In this document: one piece after another, positions 28,536 to 38,785 of the stretch
Position numbering within the stretch: the first letter of the stretch is position 1
Layout of the letters: each line of letters opens with the position of its first letter
Assembly: GCA_000531095.1 (NCBI GenBank)
Contig: HG799463.1
Coordinates: 246,671 to 310,670 of the forward strand
Direction of reading: 5' to 3'
DNA: 64,000 bases
Source: Gemmata massiliana
GTDB lineage: Bacteria; Planctomycetota; Planctomycetia; Gemmatales; Gemmataceae
Program-made: the position numbers and the translations under genes
The notes under the pieces: generated by a model
Seen by the model: only the letters and a program-made list of their open reading frames with translations
Told to the model about the DNA's origin: nothing
Databases searched by the model: none

Positions 28536-29651
28536 TCAGTTCACGCGGAACCGTGCAAGGGCAGTTTCATCGAGTTCCACGCCCAGTCCGGGACCGTCCG
28601 GAACCTTCGCGTGTGGCGGGCCGAGGTCGAGCGGGCGCGTAATGATCTCGCCGTCGTGGTAGAACGGGCCGATGGTGTCGGCCGGGAACGTGTCGCAGTC
28701 CACTTCCGGGAACGCGGCAGCGACGTGCAGCATCGCCGCGGTGCCGATGCCAAGTTCCAGATTGCTCCCGATCGTGCAGCGAAGCCCGGCCGCCTTCGCG
28801 ACCGCAATGATTTCGGCCGTGCCCGCGATCCCGCCGTGCTTGCCCGGGTACACGCTGAAAATATCGGCGGCCCGGTGAACACTCAGTAGCCACGCATCTT
28901 GGAGCGTGAAAACGCTCTCGTCCGCCATGATGGGCGTGGTCGTGTCGCGACGGAGTTCCGCGAGAGCGGCCGGATCGCCCGCGGGAATGGGCTGCTCCGC
29001 GAGCAGGAGGTCCAGGTCCGCGAGCGCACGAAGGCAGTATTTCGCCTGCTGAATCGTCCAGCCACAATTGGAATCGATTGTGACCGGAATGTGGCGCGGG
29101 GTCACTTCGCGCACGGCCCGCACGCGGGCGATGTCGGTTTCCGGATCGAGTCCGGTCTTCACCTTCACGCACGACACGCCGAGCGCAAGGTGCTGCTCGG
29201 CCATCGCACGCGAACCGGGGACGTCGCGCGCCCACACGACGAGTTTGATGCGCACCCGGTCGCGGACCTTTCCCCCTAAGAGTTGGTACACCGGGACGTT
29301 CGCAGACTTGCCCGCGATGTCCCACAGCGCCATTTCCACCGCGGACTTCGTGAACGGGTTCAGTTTGATGATGAAGTCCATCGCCCGGCGCGCGGCCGTG
29401 ATGTCGCGCGGATCGGTGCCGACGAGTTGCGGCGCGATGTACTCTTCGATTACCGCGACCGTCCCGCGCTGCGTCTCGCCGGACCACAGACCGGAAATGG
29501 TCGCTTCACCAAGCCCCACGATCCCCGCGTCGGTGTGAACCTTCACGATTACGTAGGGCGACGTAACGTGTTCCCCGTGTGCGGTCTTCGCGGTCATGCC
29601 CTTTTTCAGTGGAACGCAGACCGGAATCGCTTCAATGCGAACAATCTTCAT
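28536..29651 (-). CDS. Enolase-superfamily enzyme, muconate-lactonizing / mandelate racemase type
   Basis: A 371-residue enolase-superfamily protein. The N-terminal capping domain opens MKIVRIEAIPVCVPLKK. The barrel carries the K-x-K acid/base motif (K163, K165 in CVKVKTG), metal ligands D193 (TIDSNCGW), E219 (LLAEQPIP) and D244 (MADES), and a second-side lysine in YPGKHGG. This set fits the MLE subgroup: cycloisomerases, dipeptide epimerases and o-succinylbenzoate synthases. The downstream neighbours (a decarboxylase) do not settle the substrate. The ATG at 29651 gives a full-length N-terminus. Confidence 0.85.
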   Translation of the reverse strand: MKIVRIEAIPVCVPLKKGMTAKTAHGEHVTSPYVIVKVHTDAGIVGLGEATISGLWSGETQRGTVAVIEEYIAPQLVGTDPRDITAARRAMDFIIKLNPFTKSAVEMALWDIAGKSANVPVYQLLGGKVRDRVRIKLVVWARDVPGSRAMAEQHLALGVSCVKVKTGLDPETDIARVRAVREVTPRHIPVTIDSNCGWTIQQAKYCLRALADLDLLLAEQPIPAGDPAALAELRRDTTTPIMADESVFTLQDAWLLSVHRAADIFSVYPGKHGGIAGTAEIIAVAKAAGLRCTIGSNLELGIGTAAMLHVAAAFPEVDCDTFPADTIGPFYHDGEIITRPLDLGPPHAKVPDGPGLGVELDETALARFRVN

Positions 29652-29706
29652 GAAGTGCTCTCGTGTCGGGTGATTCGAGGATGAGTTCTGGAACTGCCGC
29701 GAATAC

Positions 29707-31085
29707 TCACTTCTTCAGGGCCTTTGCAATTGCCTCGTTCATTCGCTTCTCGCTCCCCGGGTTCACCCAGCACCAGTCACCCAAGTTGCTGTCATTTTCC
29801 TTCCAGGCGCGTTCGATCGGGATGTACCCCGGGCCGCACTCGCCGTACCCCGCGACCAACACGAAATCACCGGGCCGAGCTTTCTGTGCAGCGAGCTGGA
29901 ACTCGACGTAGCTCTCCGCCGGCAACAGCGCGAGCGCAGCACTGCCGAAGTCGAGTACGGGCAGGTCAATTGGTTTGCCCGCGTCACAGCGTTTCTTCCA
30001 ACTCAGCCCGAGCGCGGCGAGGCACTGCCCGAACGGTTTCGGGTCGTCAGTCAGACGCTTCATGAGTGCCTTTTCCGAGAACCCCTCGGATGTGCGTGCC
30101 TCCAGAAAGATCGACATTGAGCGGAAAGCCACCTCTTTCACCGCGGTCTTTTTCGTCACCTTCCACGCGGTAGCCATCGCAGAATAAATGCGATCGCCGA
30201 GCACTTCACGGTTGGCCGGGTCGCCGTCGTTGTACTTGCCCGCGGTCACGTTCCCGCCGCACCCGCTCGCGTACATCTGGAACACGCCCGGGGTATCGGC
30301 TTGGCGCCTCTTACGAGCCATTCCGACGAAGTCCGCGGTCACCCCGCCTTCCCGTAGTAGCTCATCGGGTGCGTCGCATAGGCCGAAAGCCCGCACAGCG
30401 GCGTATCGCCGTTCCAGAAGCTGAGCGTCTTCAGCAACGGGTCGATGGTCCCCTCTTCGCCCGCGCGCACTTTCGGGTCGCGGCTCGCGGACGTACGGTT
30501 GTACTGCACCTTCCCGCTCTCATCGAGGTAGCGCCGGTTCGACGCGACCTTCTCCACCTTCGCCTCGCCCGTCCCGATGTGCGTGACGGGGCGTGCGGTC
30601 TTCAGGCACGTTTTGGCCGCGTCCGCGACGCGCGAAACAGCTTTCTCCAGAAATGCGAGGTCACAAATCGCACCTCTAGCCTTATGTTTTTCGAGCAACT
30701 GCTGGGCTTCGAGGTCCACAATCGGTGCGTCATGCTGGTGCAGCGCGCAGAGCATCACGCGGACCGGTTCGGTCCCCACGGCTTTGGCGACCGCATTACG
30801 GAAGAGGTCATAAGCCCCGTTCCGGATCTCGCACCAATCGAGCGCCACGAACACGACCGGTTTCCCCGCCCCACTCAGCACGAACCCGTGTGCGAGCAGT
30901 GGATCGACGATTTCCTTGGCCGGCGCAATGCCACCGCCCATACACGGGTGACCAATCGGGATGGTCACTTCCGCGTCGAAAGTCGCGAGCGTGAGTTTGG
31001 GTTCGGCTGCCCGAACCGGTGCGAACGGGGAACCGACCGTTAAGGCAATGGCTGCGCCCATTGCGTCGCGTCGAGTTGGGTTCAT
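29707..31085 (-). CDS. Neutral/alkaline ceramidase-like secreted protein, one apparent frameshift
   Basis: The N-terminal two thirds (start 31085, MNPTRRDAM, signal-like GAAIALTVGSPFAPVRA) end at a stop just after SAYATHPMSYYGKAG. The next frame continues with GGVTADFVGMARKRRQ, FQMYASGCGGNVTAGKYNDG and LPAESYVEFQLAAQ, and ends at 29707. The two parts fit together with one extra base in the G run at 30342-30353, giving a protein of about 459 residues. Family features are CALHQHDAPIVD, a histidine-containing metal site, and THPMSYYG; they match the ceramidase / DUF alkaline-ceramidase superfamily also encoded at 57877-59274. Activity in the uncorrected sequence is doubtful. It is divergent from the TIGR02996 gene, about 55 bases apart. 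Confidence 0.75.
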
Positions 31086-31140
31086 GGCGGGCCTCGTGGT
31101 ATGCTGGTGTGCGGACACGAGTGTACTCGGAGTTCCGCGC

Positions 31141-31734
31141 GTGTTCACGATCGAGGACAAATCGTTTCTTCGCACCATCCTCGCGAACCCGTCCGACCTG
31201 ACCGCGTGGCTCGTTTACGCCGACTGGCTCGACGAACACGACAACCCGCTCCACGCCGAATTTCTCCGGCTGGAGGTGCGCCGCGGGCAGCTCCGCAACA
31301 CGCAGCTCGAGTGGTACACTGTGGAAGCGCGGCTCCGGGAGCTCCGGGCCGAGATTGACCCGAAATGGGTCGCGGTCTTCGACCGGCCGGCGATAGAAAA
31401 CTGCGAAAGTGCGTTCACGTTCAAGTGCCCCAAACAGTGGGAGAACCTGAAGCCCGTCGACACCCCGGCGGTCCGGTACTGTGGAGCCTGCCAGAAGAAC
31501 GTGTACTTTTGCCACACCTTGCCCGAAGCGCAAGACCATGCGCGATTGGGGAACTGTGTTGCGGTTCAACTCGACGTACTGCGCTACCCTGGAGATTTGG
31601 CCTTCCGACGCCAGGTACTCGAAATGCTTGCGGAACAGTTCCCACCTGATGACGGAATGGTGATGGGGATGATTAATTTCGGAGAACCGGAACCCGAACC
31701 AAGGCCGCGCAGACCCTGGTGGAAATTCTGGTAG
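31141..31734 (+). CDS. TIGR02996-domain protein with C-terminal cysteine cluster
   Basis: A 197-residue protein, typical of Gemmata-type genomes. The N-terminal TIGR02996 motif is clear: [37 protein letters not shown]. The C-terminal half has [10 protein letters not shown], then [14 protein letters not shown] and LGNCVAVQ, a set of cysteines and a histidine that could bind one zinc ion. The end is rich in Pro/Arg and Glu ([16 protein letters not shown]). I chose the GTG at 31141, which has GGAG eight bases upstream and sits where the domain normally starts; an ATG at 31084 would add 19 residues and overlap the divergent gene. Function unknown. Confidence 0.8.
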   Translation: MFTIEDKSFLRTILANPSDLTAWLVYADWLDEHDNPLHAEFLRLEVRRGQLRNTQLEWYTVEARLRELRAEIDPKWVAVFDRPAIENCESAFTFKCPKQWENLKPVDTPAVRYCGACQKNVYFCHTLPEAQDHARLGNCVAVQLDVLRYPGDLAFRRQVLEMLAEQFPPDDGMVMGMINFGEPEPEPRPRRPWWKFW

Positions 31735-32000
31735 CCGGTCCCGGCAGCGCATTCGGTCGACCGGCTCTTGTTCCTGTCGAGCGCGAAAGACCTTCTTCGG
31801 ACACCACGAATCAGCGAATCGGGGTCGCTCCGGGTTCCGGTCGCGGTATTGGGCGGGGAACGCCCCGGAAGGCGCTCGCCGCCCGTCGGCGGGTTCCTAG
31901 CATATCCGCGAACCGGTCTGCGGGCCGGTACGTAACACACTTGGCACCCCGTTATCGGATCGCGCCGCCCTTTTATTGGCCGGCCCCCGGAGACCGCCTA

Positions 32001-33020
32001 ATGGCCGAAGACGTTGTCGTCGAGACCCGCAGCCTGACGAAAGTGTACCGCGACTTCTGGGGTCGCAAGAAAAAGACCGCGCTCAACGCCCTCGACCTCA
32101 AAATCCACAAGGGCGAAATCTTCGGCCTCCTCGGACCCAACGGGTCCGGCAAAACCACCACAATCAAACTGCTCCTCGGCCTCCTGTTCCCCACAAGCGG
32201 CGACGCCTTCGTGTTCGGCGAACCGGCCGCCAAGGTCGAAAAGAACGAGCGCATCGGCTACCTACCGGAAGAGTCCTACCTGTACCGGTTCCTCAACGCC
32301 GAAGAAACCCTCGACTTCTACGGCCGGCTCTTCAACATCGACCCGGACACCCGCAAGCGCCGGGCGGCCGAACTCATCGAGCGCGTCGGGCTGGGCGCCG
32401 ACAAGAAGCGCATCCTGAAGGAATACTCGAAGGGCATGCGCCAGCGCATCGGACTGGCCCAGGCGCTCATCAACGACCCGGAACTCGTGATCCTCGACGA
32501 GCCGACGTCCGGCCTCGACCCGCTCGGTACGCGGTGGATGAAGGACCTCATCCTCGACCTGAAGGCCCGGGGCAAAACCGTCCTGATGTGTTCGCACCGG
32601 CTCGAAGACGTGCAGGACGTGTGCGGGCGCATCGCCATTCTGTACAACGGCGACCTCCAAACGCTCGGCAAAGTGTCCACGCTCGTCGAGGACGCGGTGC
32701 GGCTCGAGGTTCGTGCTAGCGGGGTCAAAGAGTCGCCGGAACTGAAAGCGGACCTGGAAGCCGTGTTCAAGAAGCACGGCGGCTCGATCGAAACGGTCGG
32801 GCACCCGTCCAGCACCCTGGAAGAATTGTTCTTGCGGGTCATCGAAGAATCGCGCGCCCGCCCGGGTCGGCGCTACCTGCCGCCCGAAGAGGCGCCCCGT
32901 AGCGCGGCGGCCCCGAGTGCGGCGCCGGCCGCGACCGCACCCGCGGCGGCCCCGGCTTCTCCGCCGCCCGCGCAACAGCAGCAACAAAATCAGGGCAAGA
33001 AGAACAAGAAAAAGCGCTGA
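32001..33020 (+). CDS. ABC transporter ATP-binding protein
   Basis: A 339-residue ABC ATPase. Walker A is GPNGSGKTT (lysine 51), the signature is [16 protein letters not shown], Walker [14 protein letters not shown], and the switch histidine is in MCSHRLEDV. It belongs to the ABC-2 exporter type (ABCA / DRR-like). After residue about 290 the protein ends in a long Ala/Pro tail, a Q run and a basic end (GKKNKKKR), which is unusual for the family. The permease starts 157 bases downstream on the same strand. The start at 32001 begins [16 protein letters not shown]. Confidence 0.92.
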   Translation: MAEDVVVETRSLTKVYRDFWGRKKKTALNALDLKIHKGEIFGLLGPNGSGKTTTIKLLLGLLFPTSGDAFVFGEPAAKVEKNERIGYLPEESYLYRFLNAEETLDFYGRLFNIDPDTRKRRAAELIERVGLGADKKRILKEYSKGMRQRIGLAQALINDPELVILDEPTSGLDPLGTRWMKDLILDLKARGKTVLMCSHRLEDVQDVCGRIAILYNGDLQTLGKVSTLVEDAVRLEVRASGVKESPELKADLEAVFKKHGGSIETVGHPSSTLEELFLRVIEESRARPGRRYLPPEEAPRSAAAPSAAPAATAPAAAPASPPPAQQQQQNQGKKNKKKR

Positions 33021-33177
33021 GCCCCGAGTCGGGGTCGGAAACGTATCCGTGAGCGGTCGCCGGACCGCGCGCCCGTTGTTTCACGAGCTTTTTGGCCCCT
33101 TCATGAGTCATGAGGGCCACCGGTACTCGCCAGCGGCGCAGTCGCTGGCCCCCACAGGGTTCTCAAGGGCTCCCCCG

Positions 33178-35457
33178 ATGTCGTCGGCGCTGTTCGGGAT
33201 TCTGCAACTGGACCGGGGCGACCCCTACGGGTACGCACAGGTGACGGGGCTGCTCCAGGCGTGGCTCCAGGACGCGGGCGGGTTCGCGGCCATCGGTTTG
33301 GTCGTGTACCTCATCTACGCCCTGAGCACGCCCACGGACAAGTCCGAGTCCGAGCGGCTCCGCGTGCCGGTGTCCAAGTGGATGCTGGTGACGGGCGCTA
33401 TCAGCCTCGTCTGTTACGTGGTCCTGCTCGTGCTCATGGTCCTGAACCGCGGGGCCCAGCCCGTGGTCCCGGTCCCGACCACGGGCGAAGCGGTCCGGGC
33501 CGAGCCCCCGGTGGTGCACCGGGAACTGCAACCGATGGTCATGATGATCGCGGGGCTGTTCGCGCTGCTCGGGTTGGGCGAACCGTTCGCCCGGGATCTG
33601 TTCAAGACCCTCCGGCGCAACGTGTCGTTCAACGCCTCGGGCGCGATCCGGTTCTGGGGCGCCCTCAAGGCCTATTCGGGCGAGCTCCTCACCCGGAACC
33701 GCGTCATCGCCCTGATCGGCGCGCTGGGCACCTACGCGGTAATCGGGGCGGTCCTGTTCGCCGTCGGGGTTCCGCGCCTCACGGCCATCTGGACGTGGCT
33801 CCTCGCCGTGGGCGCCGGGGTGTTCCTCGCGGCCCTCGCGCTGCTCATGCTGTTCGAGGCCGAGGGCCCGGTGTGGGCCATCGCGAAGCTCAGTTTCAAG
33901 GAAGCCGTCCGGAGCCAGTTGCTCTGGGTGTTCCTCATCGTCCTGCTCCCGTTCCTGTTCCCGGCCCAGTGGTTCATGCCGATCAAGCCGGCGGACGAGC
34001 TGCGCACCACGACCGCGCTCATCACGGTCTTCATGAGCGTCCTGGTCCTGTTCCCGGCCGCGCTGCTCGCGGCGTTCGGCATCCCCAACGACATCAAGAA
34101 CCTGAACATCTTCACCGTCGTGTCGAAGCCGGTGGAGCGCATCGAGATCGTGCTGGGCCGGTTCATCGGGTACACGGCCCTCATGACGCTCGCGCTCCTG
34201 GCGCTGACCGGGGTGAGCGTGGTGCTCATCACCAACACGTCGATCTCGGAGAAGGCCCGCGAGGAGACGTACAAGGCCCGCGTGCCGCACCGCGGGAAGC
34301 TCGAGTTCAAGAGCCTCCGGGCCGAGGACCGGCAGGAGAAAAAGGACTTCGAGGGCACCAACGTGGGCCGCGAGTTCGACTACCGCCGGTACATCGCCGG
34401 GCACGAGAAGTCCCCGCAGCGGGCCATCTGGAAGTTCGCGAGCGTGCCGGCCGAAATGGAGCGCCCCGAAGGGGACAAGGTGCCCGTCGAGTTCACGTTC
34501 GACGTGTTCCGCATGACCAAGGGCGAGCAGGACAAGGGCGTGATGGTCAACTTCACGCTCGTCACGCAGAACGCCCCGCTGCGCCAGCCGACCAAGGACG
34601 AGGGGGCCGAGTGGCAGTGGGTGGACACGGCCCGCCGGGACCAGTACCTGGCCCGCGCCGAGGAGTACCGGCGCCAGGGGTTCCAGGTCGACCGCGCCCA
34701 GCCCGGCGACCCGGCGTGGGCCAAGGTGAACGAACTCGCCGAGGAGTTCGGGTTCTTCGAGTACAAGGGCAAGCCGGTCTTCGACTACGCCGTCATGGGG
34801 ATCGAGGTGCCCGCCGGGCTGTTCCGCAACGCGAACGGCGCGAAGGCCCCGCCCGGCAAGGACGAGAAGGGCGAGCCGCTCCCGCGCCTCACGATCCAGG
34901 TGAAGTGCGAGAGCGAGGGGCAACTCCTGGGCATGGCCGAGCCGGACCTGTACCTGCTCCGGAACGAGATGCCCTACGCGGTCAACTTCTTCAAGGGCAC
35001 GGTCGGGCTGTGGTGCCGGCTGTGCATCGTGATCGGGATCGCGACCGCCCTGAGCACGTACCTGAGCGGCATCCTCGCGTTCCTGGGGACCGCGCTCATC
35101 TACGTCACCGGGTTCTTCACGGACCACCTGAGCGACCTGGCCACCGGGCGGAACATCGGCGGCCCGTTCCAGAGCATGTCGCAGATCGTGAAGGCGGAGC
35201 AGTCCACGACCCCCGCGTCCGACACGGCCTACACCCGCACGCTCCTGCTCGGCGACAAGTTCGCCGCGTGGGTCTACCGGCGGATCCAGAACGTGATCCC
35301 GGACATCGACTCGTTCAGTTGGGGGCACTTCGTCTCCGAGGGGTTCAACATCAACACCGAGTACCTCGTGGTGAACGTGCTGGTCACCTTCGGGTACCTG
35401 ATCCCCTGGGTGATCGTGGCGTACTACCTCATGAAGTCCCGAGAAGTTGCCGCGTAA
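33178..35457 (+). CDS. ABC transporter permease with large extracytoplasmic insert
   Basis: A 759-residue integral membrane protein. Hydrophobic spans are at about 37-52, 68-90, 120-135, 175-197, 205-226, 249-264, 278-302 and 330-352, then a soluble section from about 355 to 605, then spans near 605-625, 630-646 and 730-752. The soluble section has a beta-rich acid/base mix (VPVEFTFDVFRMTKGEQ, QWVDTARRDQYLARAEEY) and is likely outside the cytosol. It is paired with the upstream ATPase and the downstream anchored protein. Exported substrate unknown. The ATG at 33178 is chosen as the first ATG directly before the hydrophobic part; an in-frame ATG at 33103 is less likely. Confidence 0.8.
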   Translation: MSSALFGILQLDRGDPYGYAQVTGLLQAWLQDAGGFAAIGLVVYLIYALSTPTDKSESERLRVPVSKWMLVTGAISLVCYVVLLVLMVLNRGAQPVVPVPTTGEAVRAEPPVVHRELQPMVMMIAGLFALLGLGEPFARDLFKTLRRNVSFNASGAIRFWGALKAYSGELLTRNRVIALIGALGTYAVIGAVLFAVGVPRLTAIWTWLLAVGAGVFLAALALLMLFEAEGPVWAIAKLSFKEAVRSQLLWVFLIVLLPFLFPAQWFMPIKPADELRTTTALITVFMSVLVLFPAALLAAFGIPNDIKNLNIFTVVSKPVERIEIVLGRFIGYTALMTLALLALTGVSVVLITNTSISEKAREETYKARVPHRGKLEFKSLRAEDRQEKKDFEGTNVGREFDYRRYIAGHEKSPQRAIWKFASVPAEMERPEGDKVPVEFTFDVFRMTKGEQDKGVMVNFTLVTQNAPLRQPTKDEGAEWQWVDTARRDQYLARAEEYRRQGFQVDRAQPGDPAWAKVNELAEEFGFFEYKGKPVFDYAVMGIEVPAGLFRNANGAKAPPGKDEKGEPLPRLTIQVKCESEGQLLGMAEPDLYLLRNEMPYAVNFFKGTVGLWCRLCIVIGIATALSTYLSGILAFLGTALIYVTGFFTDHLSDLATGRNIGGPFQSMSQIVKAEQSTTPASDTAYTRTLLLGDKFAAWVYRRIQNVIPDIDSFSWGHFVSEGFNINTEYLVVNVLVTFGYLIPWVIVAYYLMKSREVAA

Positions 35458-35538
35458 GGGCGCGCCGCGCCCGGCACTCACACGGGCCGGGCGCGGACCT
35501 GGGTTCCGAACACCGAACACCGAGCACCGAACACGACT

Positions 35539-37544
35539 ATGAACCCCCTGCAACGGGCCGCGATCGTCCGCAAGACGACCTACCTCGGCGCGATCCTCGT
35601 GCTGTTCACGCTCAGCATGATCTGGCGGGGCGCGATCCCGGTCCCGTTGAGCGGGTCGAGCGGGCCGTTCCGGTGGGCCGCGGGCCACACCATCCAGGCC
35701 CAAGCGCGGAACCTGGACGTGTGGGAACTGGACCCGCAGGAGGGCGAGGCCGAGATCACGGGCAGCGCGCTGCGGCTCACCCTCACGGGCAGCCGCGGGC
35801 TCGCGGTTTCCGCGCTGTGGCTCTCGGCCATCGACAAACAGAAGCGCAACGACTTCCACGAGTTCGAGCAGCGGGTCATGATGGTGACCAAGTTGCAACC
35901 GAACTTCATCACGCCGTGGATCTTCCAGAGCTGGAACATCGCGTACAACGTGTCGGTCGAGATGCACGGCAGCGGCGACATGTACTTCTACATCGTCCGC
36001 GGCATCCAGTTGCTCGCGGAGGGCGAGCGCCACAACAAGCGGTCCCCGGACATCCGGTACCAGATCGCGTTCTACTACCAGAACAAGTTCGGCGTGTCCG
36101 ACCAGGTGGAGACGCTGCGGTGCCTGTTCGACCTGAGCTGCATCCCGCCGAGCCAGCGGAACCCCAAACAGTTCGAGGACCCGGAAACCGGGCGGATCAA
36201 CTACGCGAAGTTCCAAGAGTTCTGTGAAAAGCACCCCCACCTCGTCCGGCGCCTCCGCGGGGAGGACCTGCGGTACACGGACAAGCGCGCGAAGGAGAAG
36301 CTGCGCCGCGGCACGCCCAAGGAAGTGGTCGACTTCCTGAAGACCAACTGGGAGGTGCCCTCCCGGTACCGCCCCAACTACCTGAAGGAACTGACCGACG
36401 ACCTGGCGGAAACCGAGAACCAGTTCCCGGCCCTGCCCCCGCAGTTCAACGAGGGCCCGGACGAGGCGAACCCGACGTCCGGCACCGCCGACGACCGCGC
36501 CCCCGGGCTGGGGTACTTCACCGGGTTCAAGGCGGCCCGGGCCTGGTTCAGCTACTCGCTCCTGTTGCTCCCGCCGCCGCTGAAGGACGCGCAGGGGCTC
36601 CCGGTCCCCGGCCCCACGCCGGCCCCCGGCACCTTCGACCACGACCCGGCGAAGCACCGGGTTCCGCGCCTCCCGATGATGGTCATCTTCCGCCAGGGGG
36701 CCCCCGCGCCCAGAGCTACCAGGCGGAAATGGAGCAAAAGGAAGGGTGGTTCGACGAGGAGGGGTGGCAGATCGACGACCCGAGCGACCAGCCGTCGAAG
36801 TGGTGGTTCCCGGACAACCCCGACCGCCCGACCCAACCGCGGGGCGTGGTCGTCGGCACGGGCCGCGCCTGGTCGCTCGAGGAGTGGCGCAAGGCCGCCG
36901 AAATGTGGGACCGTCACGGACGGGATTACGGCCTCGTGTTCGCTCAGGGGCGCCGCGAAACCCTGGAGAACCGGCGCGGCGACCCGGGCTCCCTCCCCAA
37001 CGACCCGACCCCGGAACAACTCACGGACCCGGTTCTCCGCGAACGGTACCTCGCCAAGGTCGCGCTCGAGTATTACGGCTCGAACCGGAGCGTCACGAAC
37101 TTCCCGTACTTCCTCGCGTCCGCCCAGGCCGAAGCGAAGTCGCTGACCGTCAGGGCCCGGAAGACGCTCTGGAAGGCGGAACAGGCCCGGAAGATCAGCA
37201 ACCCGCCGCTCGCCATCCGGCTCTACAAAGAGGGGTTGGGGTTGTGGAAGCAAGTTCTTACTGAGAACAAGGACTTCCTCCGGCCGGAGCGGTCCGACCG
37301 GACCGAAGAGGAAACGGCCGAGTACGATTTGGCGTACCTGCGCCTTCTGGTTCAGGACGACGAGCGGGTGCGCAAGCGGGCCAACGAACAGGTCCACGCG
37401 GCCCAGGCCGTGGTCCCGTTCCTGACGCTCCCGTTCCAGACCGAGGCCCTCGCGCCGGGACAAGTGGCGGTCGCCGACCCCCTGTGGACCACGGCGAACC
37501 GCGAGGAGATCAAGTGGTACGTCGTTGTGTACGTCAGACGATGA
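35539..37544 (+). CDS. Membrane-anchored partner of the ABC module, apparent frameshift
   Basis: The first part (35539-about 36700) starts MNPLQRAAIVRKTTYLGAIL, with one hydrophobic anchor at residues 15-29, then a long helical soluble region with tetratricopeptide-like spacing (YQIAFYYQNKFGVSDQVETL). After MMVIFRQG the reading frame breaks; the second part (QAEMEQKEGWFDEEGW to VVVYVRR, stop 37544) lies in the next frame. One missing base in the G5/C5 run at 36696-36705 would join them into about 668 residues. I do not recognise a named family, but position directly after the permease indicates a component of the same transporter. The end shares ATGA with a small downstream open frame. Confidence 0.7.
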
Positions 37545-37795
37545 AAGAATCCGTGCGGTCGAAGCAGGGGGTGTCGCGGAAGCCGCAACAGCAGGCCCCG
37601 GCCCCCGGCCCGGGCGGTCCCGGCGCGCCGCCGATGGGTCGCCCGAGCCCCCGGGTGGGCCGCCCCCGGGCCAGTAGGCGCGGACCGATCGCCCTAAACG
37701 CGCCCGCTGACGGGTCCAAAAGCAGCACCAACCGGGCCGCGGGGGCACCCCGCGGCCCGCGGTTCGTACAACAGCCTCCTCGTTGCTCCTTCTAA
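37541..37795 (+). CDS. Small Pro/Arg-rich open frame overlapping the ABC-module gene
   Basis: An 84-residue frame whose ATG overlaps the stop of the preceding gene (ATGA, 37541-37544). The protein is disordered and basic (KQGVSRKPQQQAPAPG, GRPRASRRGPIAL). It has the low-complexity character of tails on neighbouring proteins, such as the ATPase tail. It could be a true small protein made by translational coupling, or the detached C-terminus of the preceding protein after a second frame error. No family recognised. Confidence 0.35.
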   Translation: MKESVRSKQGVSRKPQQQAPAPGPGGPGAPPMGRPSPRVGRPRASRRGPIALNAPADGSKSSTNRAAGAPRGPRFVQQPPRCSF

Positions 37796-37817
37796 CTTGC
37801 GCCCACACTGACAATCA

Positions 37818-38570
37818 ATGAACCGCACCGCTCTCGCCGTTCTCGCCCACCCCGATGATGCCGAGTTCCTCTGCGCCGGTACGCTCGCTCGATTGAAGAA
37901 GGAACACGGCTGGACGATCCACGTCGCGACGATGACCCCCGGCGACTGCGGGTCCGCGGAGCACGGCCCGGAGGAGATCGCCCGCATCCGGCGCGCGGAG
38001 GGGCGGGCCGCGGCCGAGGCCATTGGTGCGACCTACCACTGCCTCGAAGAGCGCGACCTGCGCGTGATCTACACCGAGAGCGCGCTCGAAAAAGTGACGC
38101 GCCTCATTAACGCGGTCGCGGCGCAAGTGGTGCTCACGCACAGCCCGGACGACTACCACCTCGACCACGAGCAGACGAGCAAGATCGTGCGCGCCGCGAC
38201 GTTCGCGGCCCCGATCCCGAACTTCCTGCACGGGCGGCACTTGCACCCGCCGATCGCGCACATCCCGCACCTGTACTACTGCGACCCGCTCGAGGGGAGC
38301 GACGCCTTCGGGCGCCCGATCGTCCCGGGGTTCCGCATCGACATCAGCGCGGTGATCGGGGACAAGGCGCGGATGCTGGAGTGCCACGAGAGCCAGCGCG
38401 CCTGGCTCCGGGCGCACCACGGGGTCGACAACCTGGTGGACTCGATGCGCGAGTGGGGCGCGGCCCAGGGCGCGCACGCGGGCGTGGCCTTCGCCGAGGG
38501 CTTCCGCCAGCACCTCGGGCACAGTTACCCCCGGACGAACGTCCTCGCGGAGCTGCTCGGAACCGTCTGA
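37818..38570 (+). CDS. LmbE / PIG-L family N-acetylglucosaminyl deacetylase-like protein
   Basis: A 250-residue zinc-dependent deacetylase. The family motif AHPDDAEF is at residues 10-17, followed by TMTPGDCGSAEHGPEEIARIRRAEGRAAAEAIG. The second metal-site block is THSPDDYHLDHEQT (about residues 108-121). This family removes acetyl groups from N-acetylglucosaminyl lipids or thiol precursors such as GlcNAc-malate (BshB type); the actual substrate is not evident. It starts 22 bases after the small open frame. Confidence 0.88.
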   Translation: MNRTALAVLAHPDDAEFLCAGTLARLKKEHGWTIHVATMTPGDCGSAEHGPEEIARIRRAEGRAAAEAIGATYHCLEERDLRVIYTESALEKVTRLINAVAAQVVLTHSPDDYHLDHEQTSKIVRAATFAAPIPNFLHGRHLHPPIAHIPHLYYCDPLEGSDAFGRPIVPGFRIDISAVIGDKARMLECHESQRAWLRAHHGVDNLVDSMREWGAAQGAHAGVAFAEGFRQHLGHSYPRTNVLAELLGTV

Positions 38571-38785
38571 CGCTCACCGGAGCGGGTGACACCGGGCGCG
38601 GTCTTCACGTTATCGCGGTTTTTCGTGGCGATTCGTTCCTTGACGCGCCCCGAACCGGCCCGTAATCATGACCATCTGAACGCCTCTTCAGGCGCGCCCG
38701 GCCGGTCGCGCGAACCCACTCGGCCACTGGACCGTCTCGACTCCGGCTGCCGGAGCCGCCCCGCTGTCCCCAGGACGCTCGCAAC

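Noticed and set aside
35500-35535. Short tandem CCGAACA-like repeats before the ABC-module partner gene
   Set aside because: Only about four imperfect units; no operator or known element matches.
33163-36657. Very long open frame on the minus strand (over 1100 codons)
   Set aside because: Antisense to the ABC permease and its partner; its translation is Arg/Pro/Gly/Val/Leu-rich without family motifs, an artefact of GC-rich codon use.
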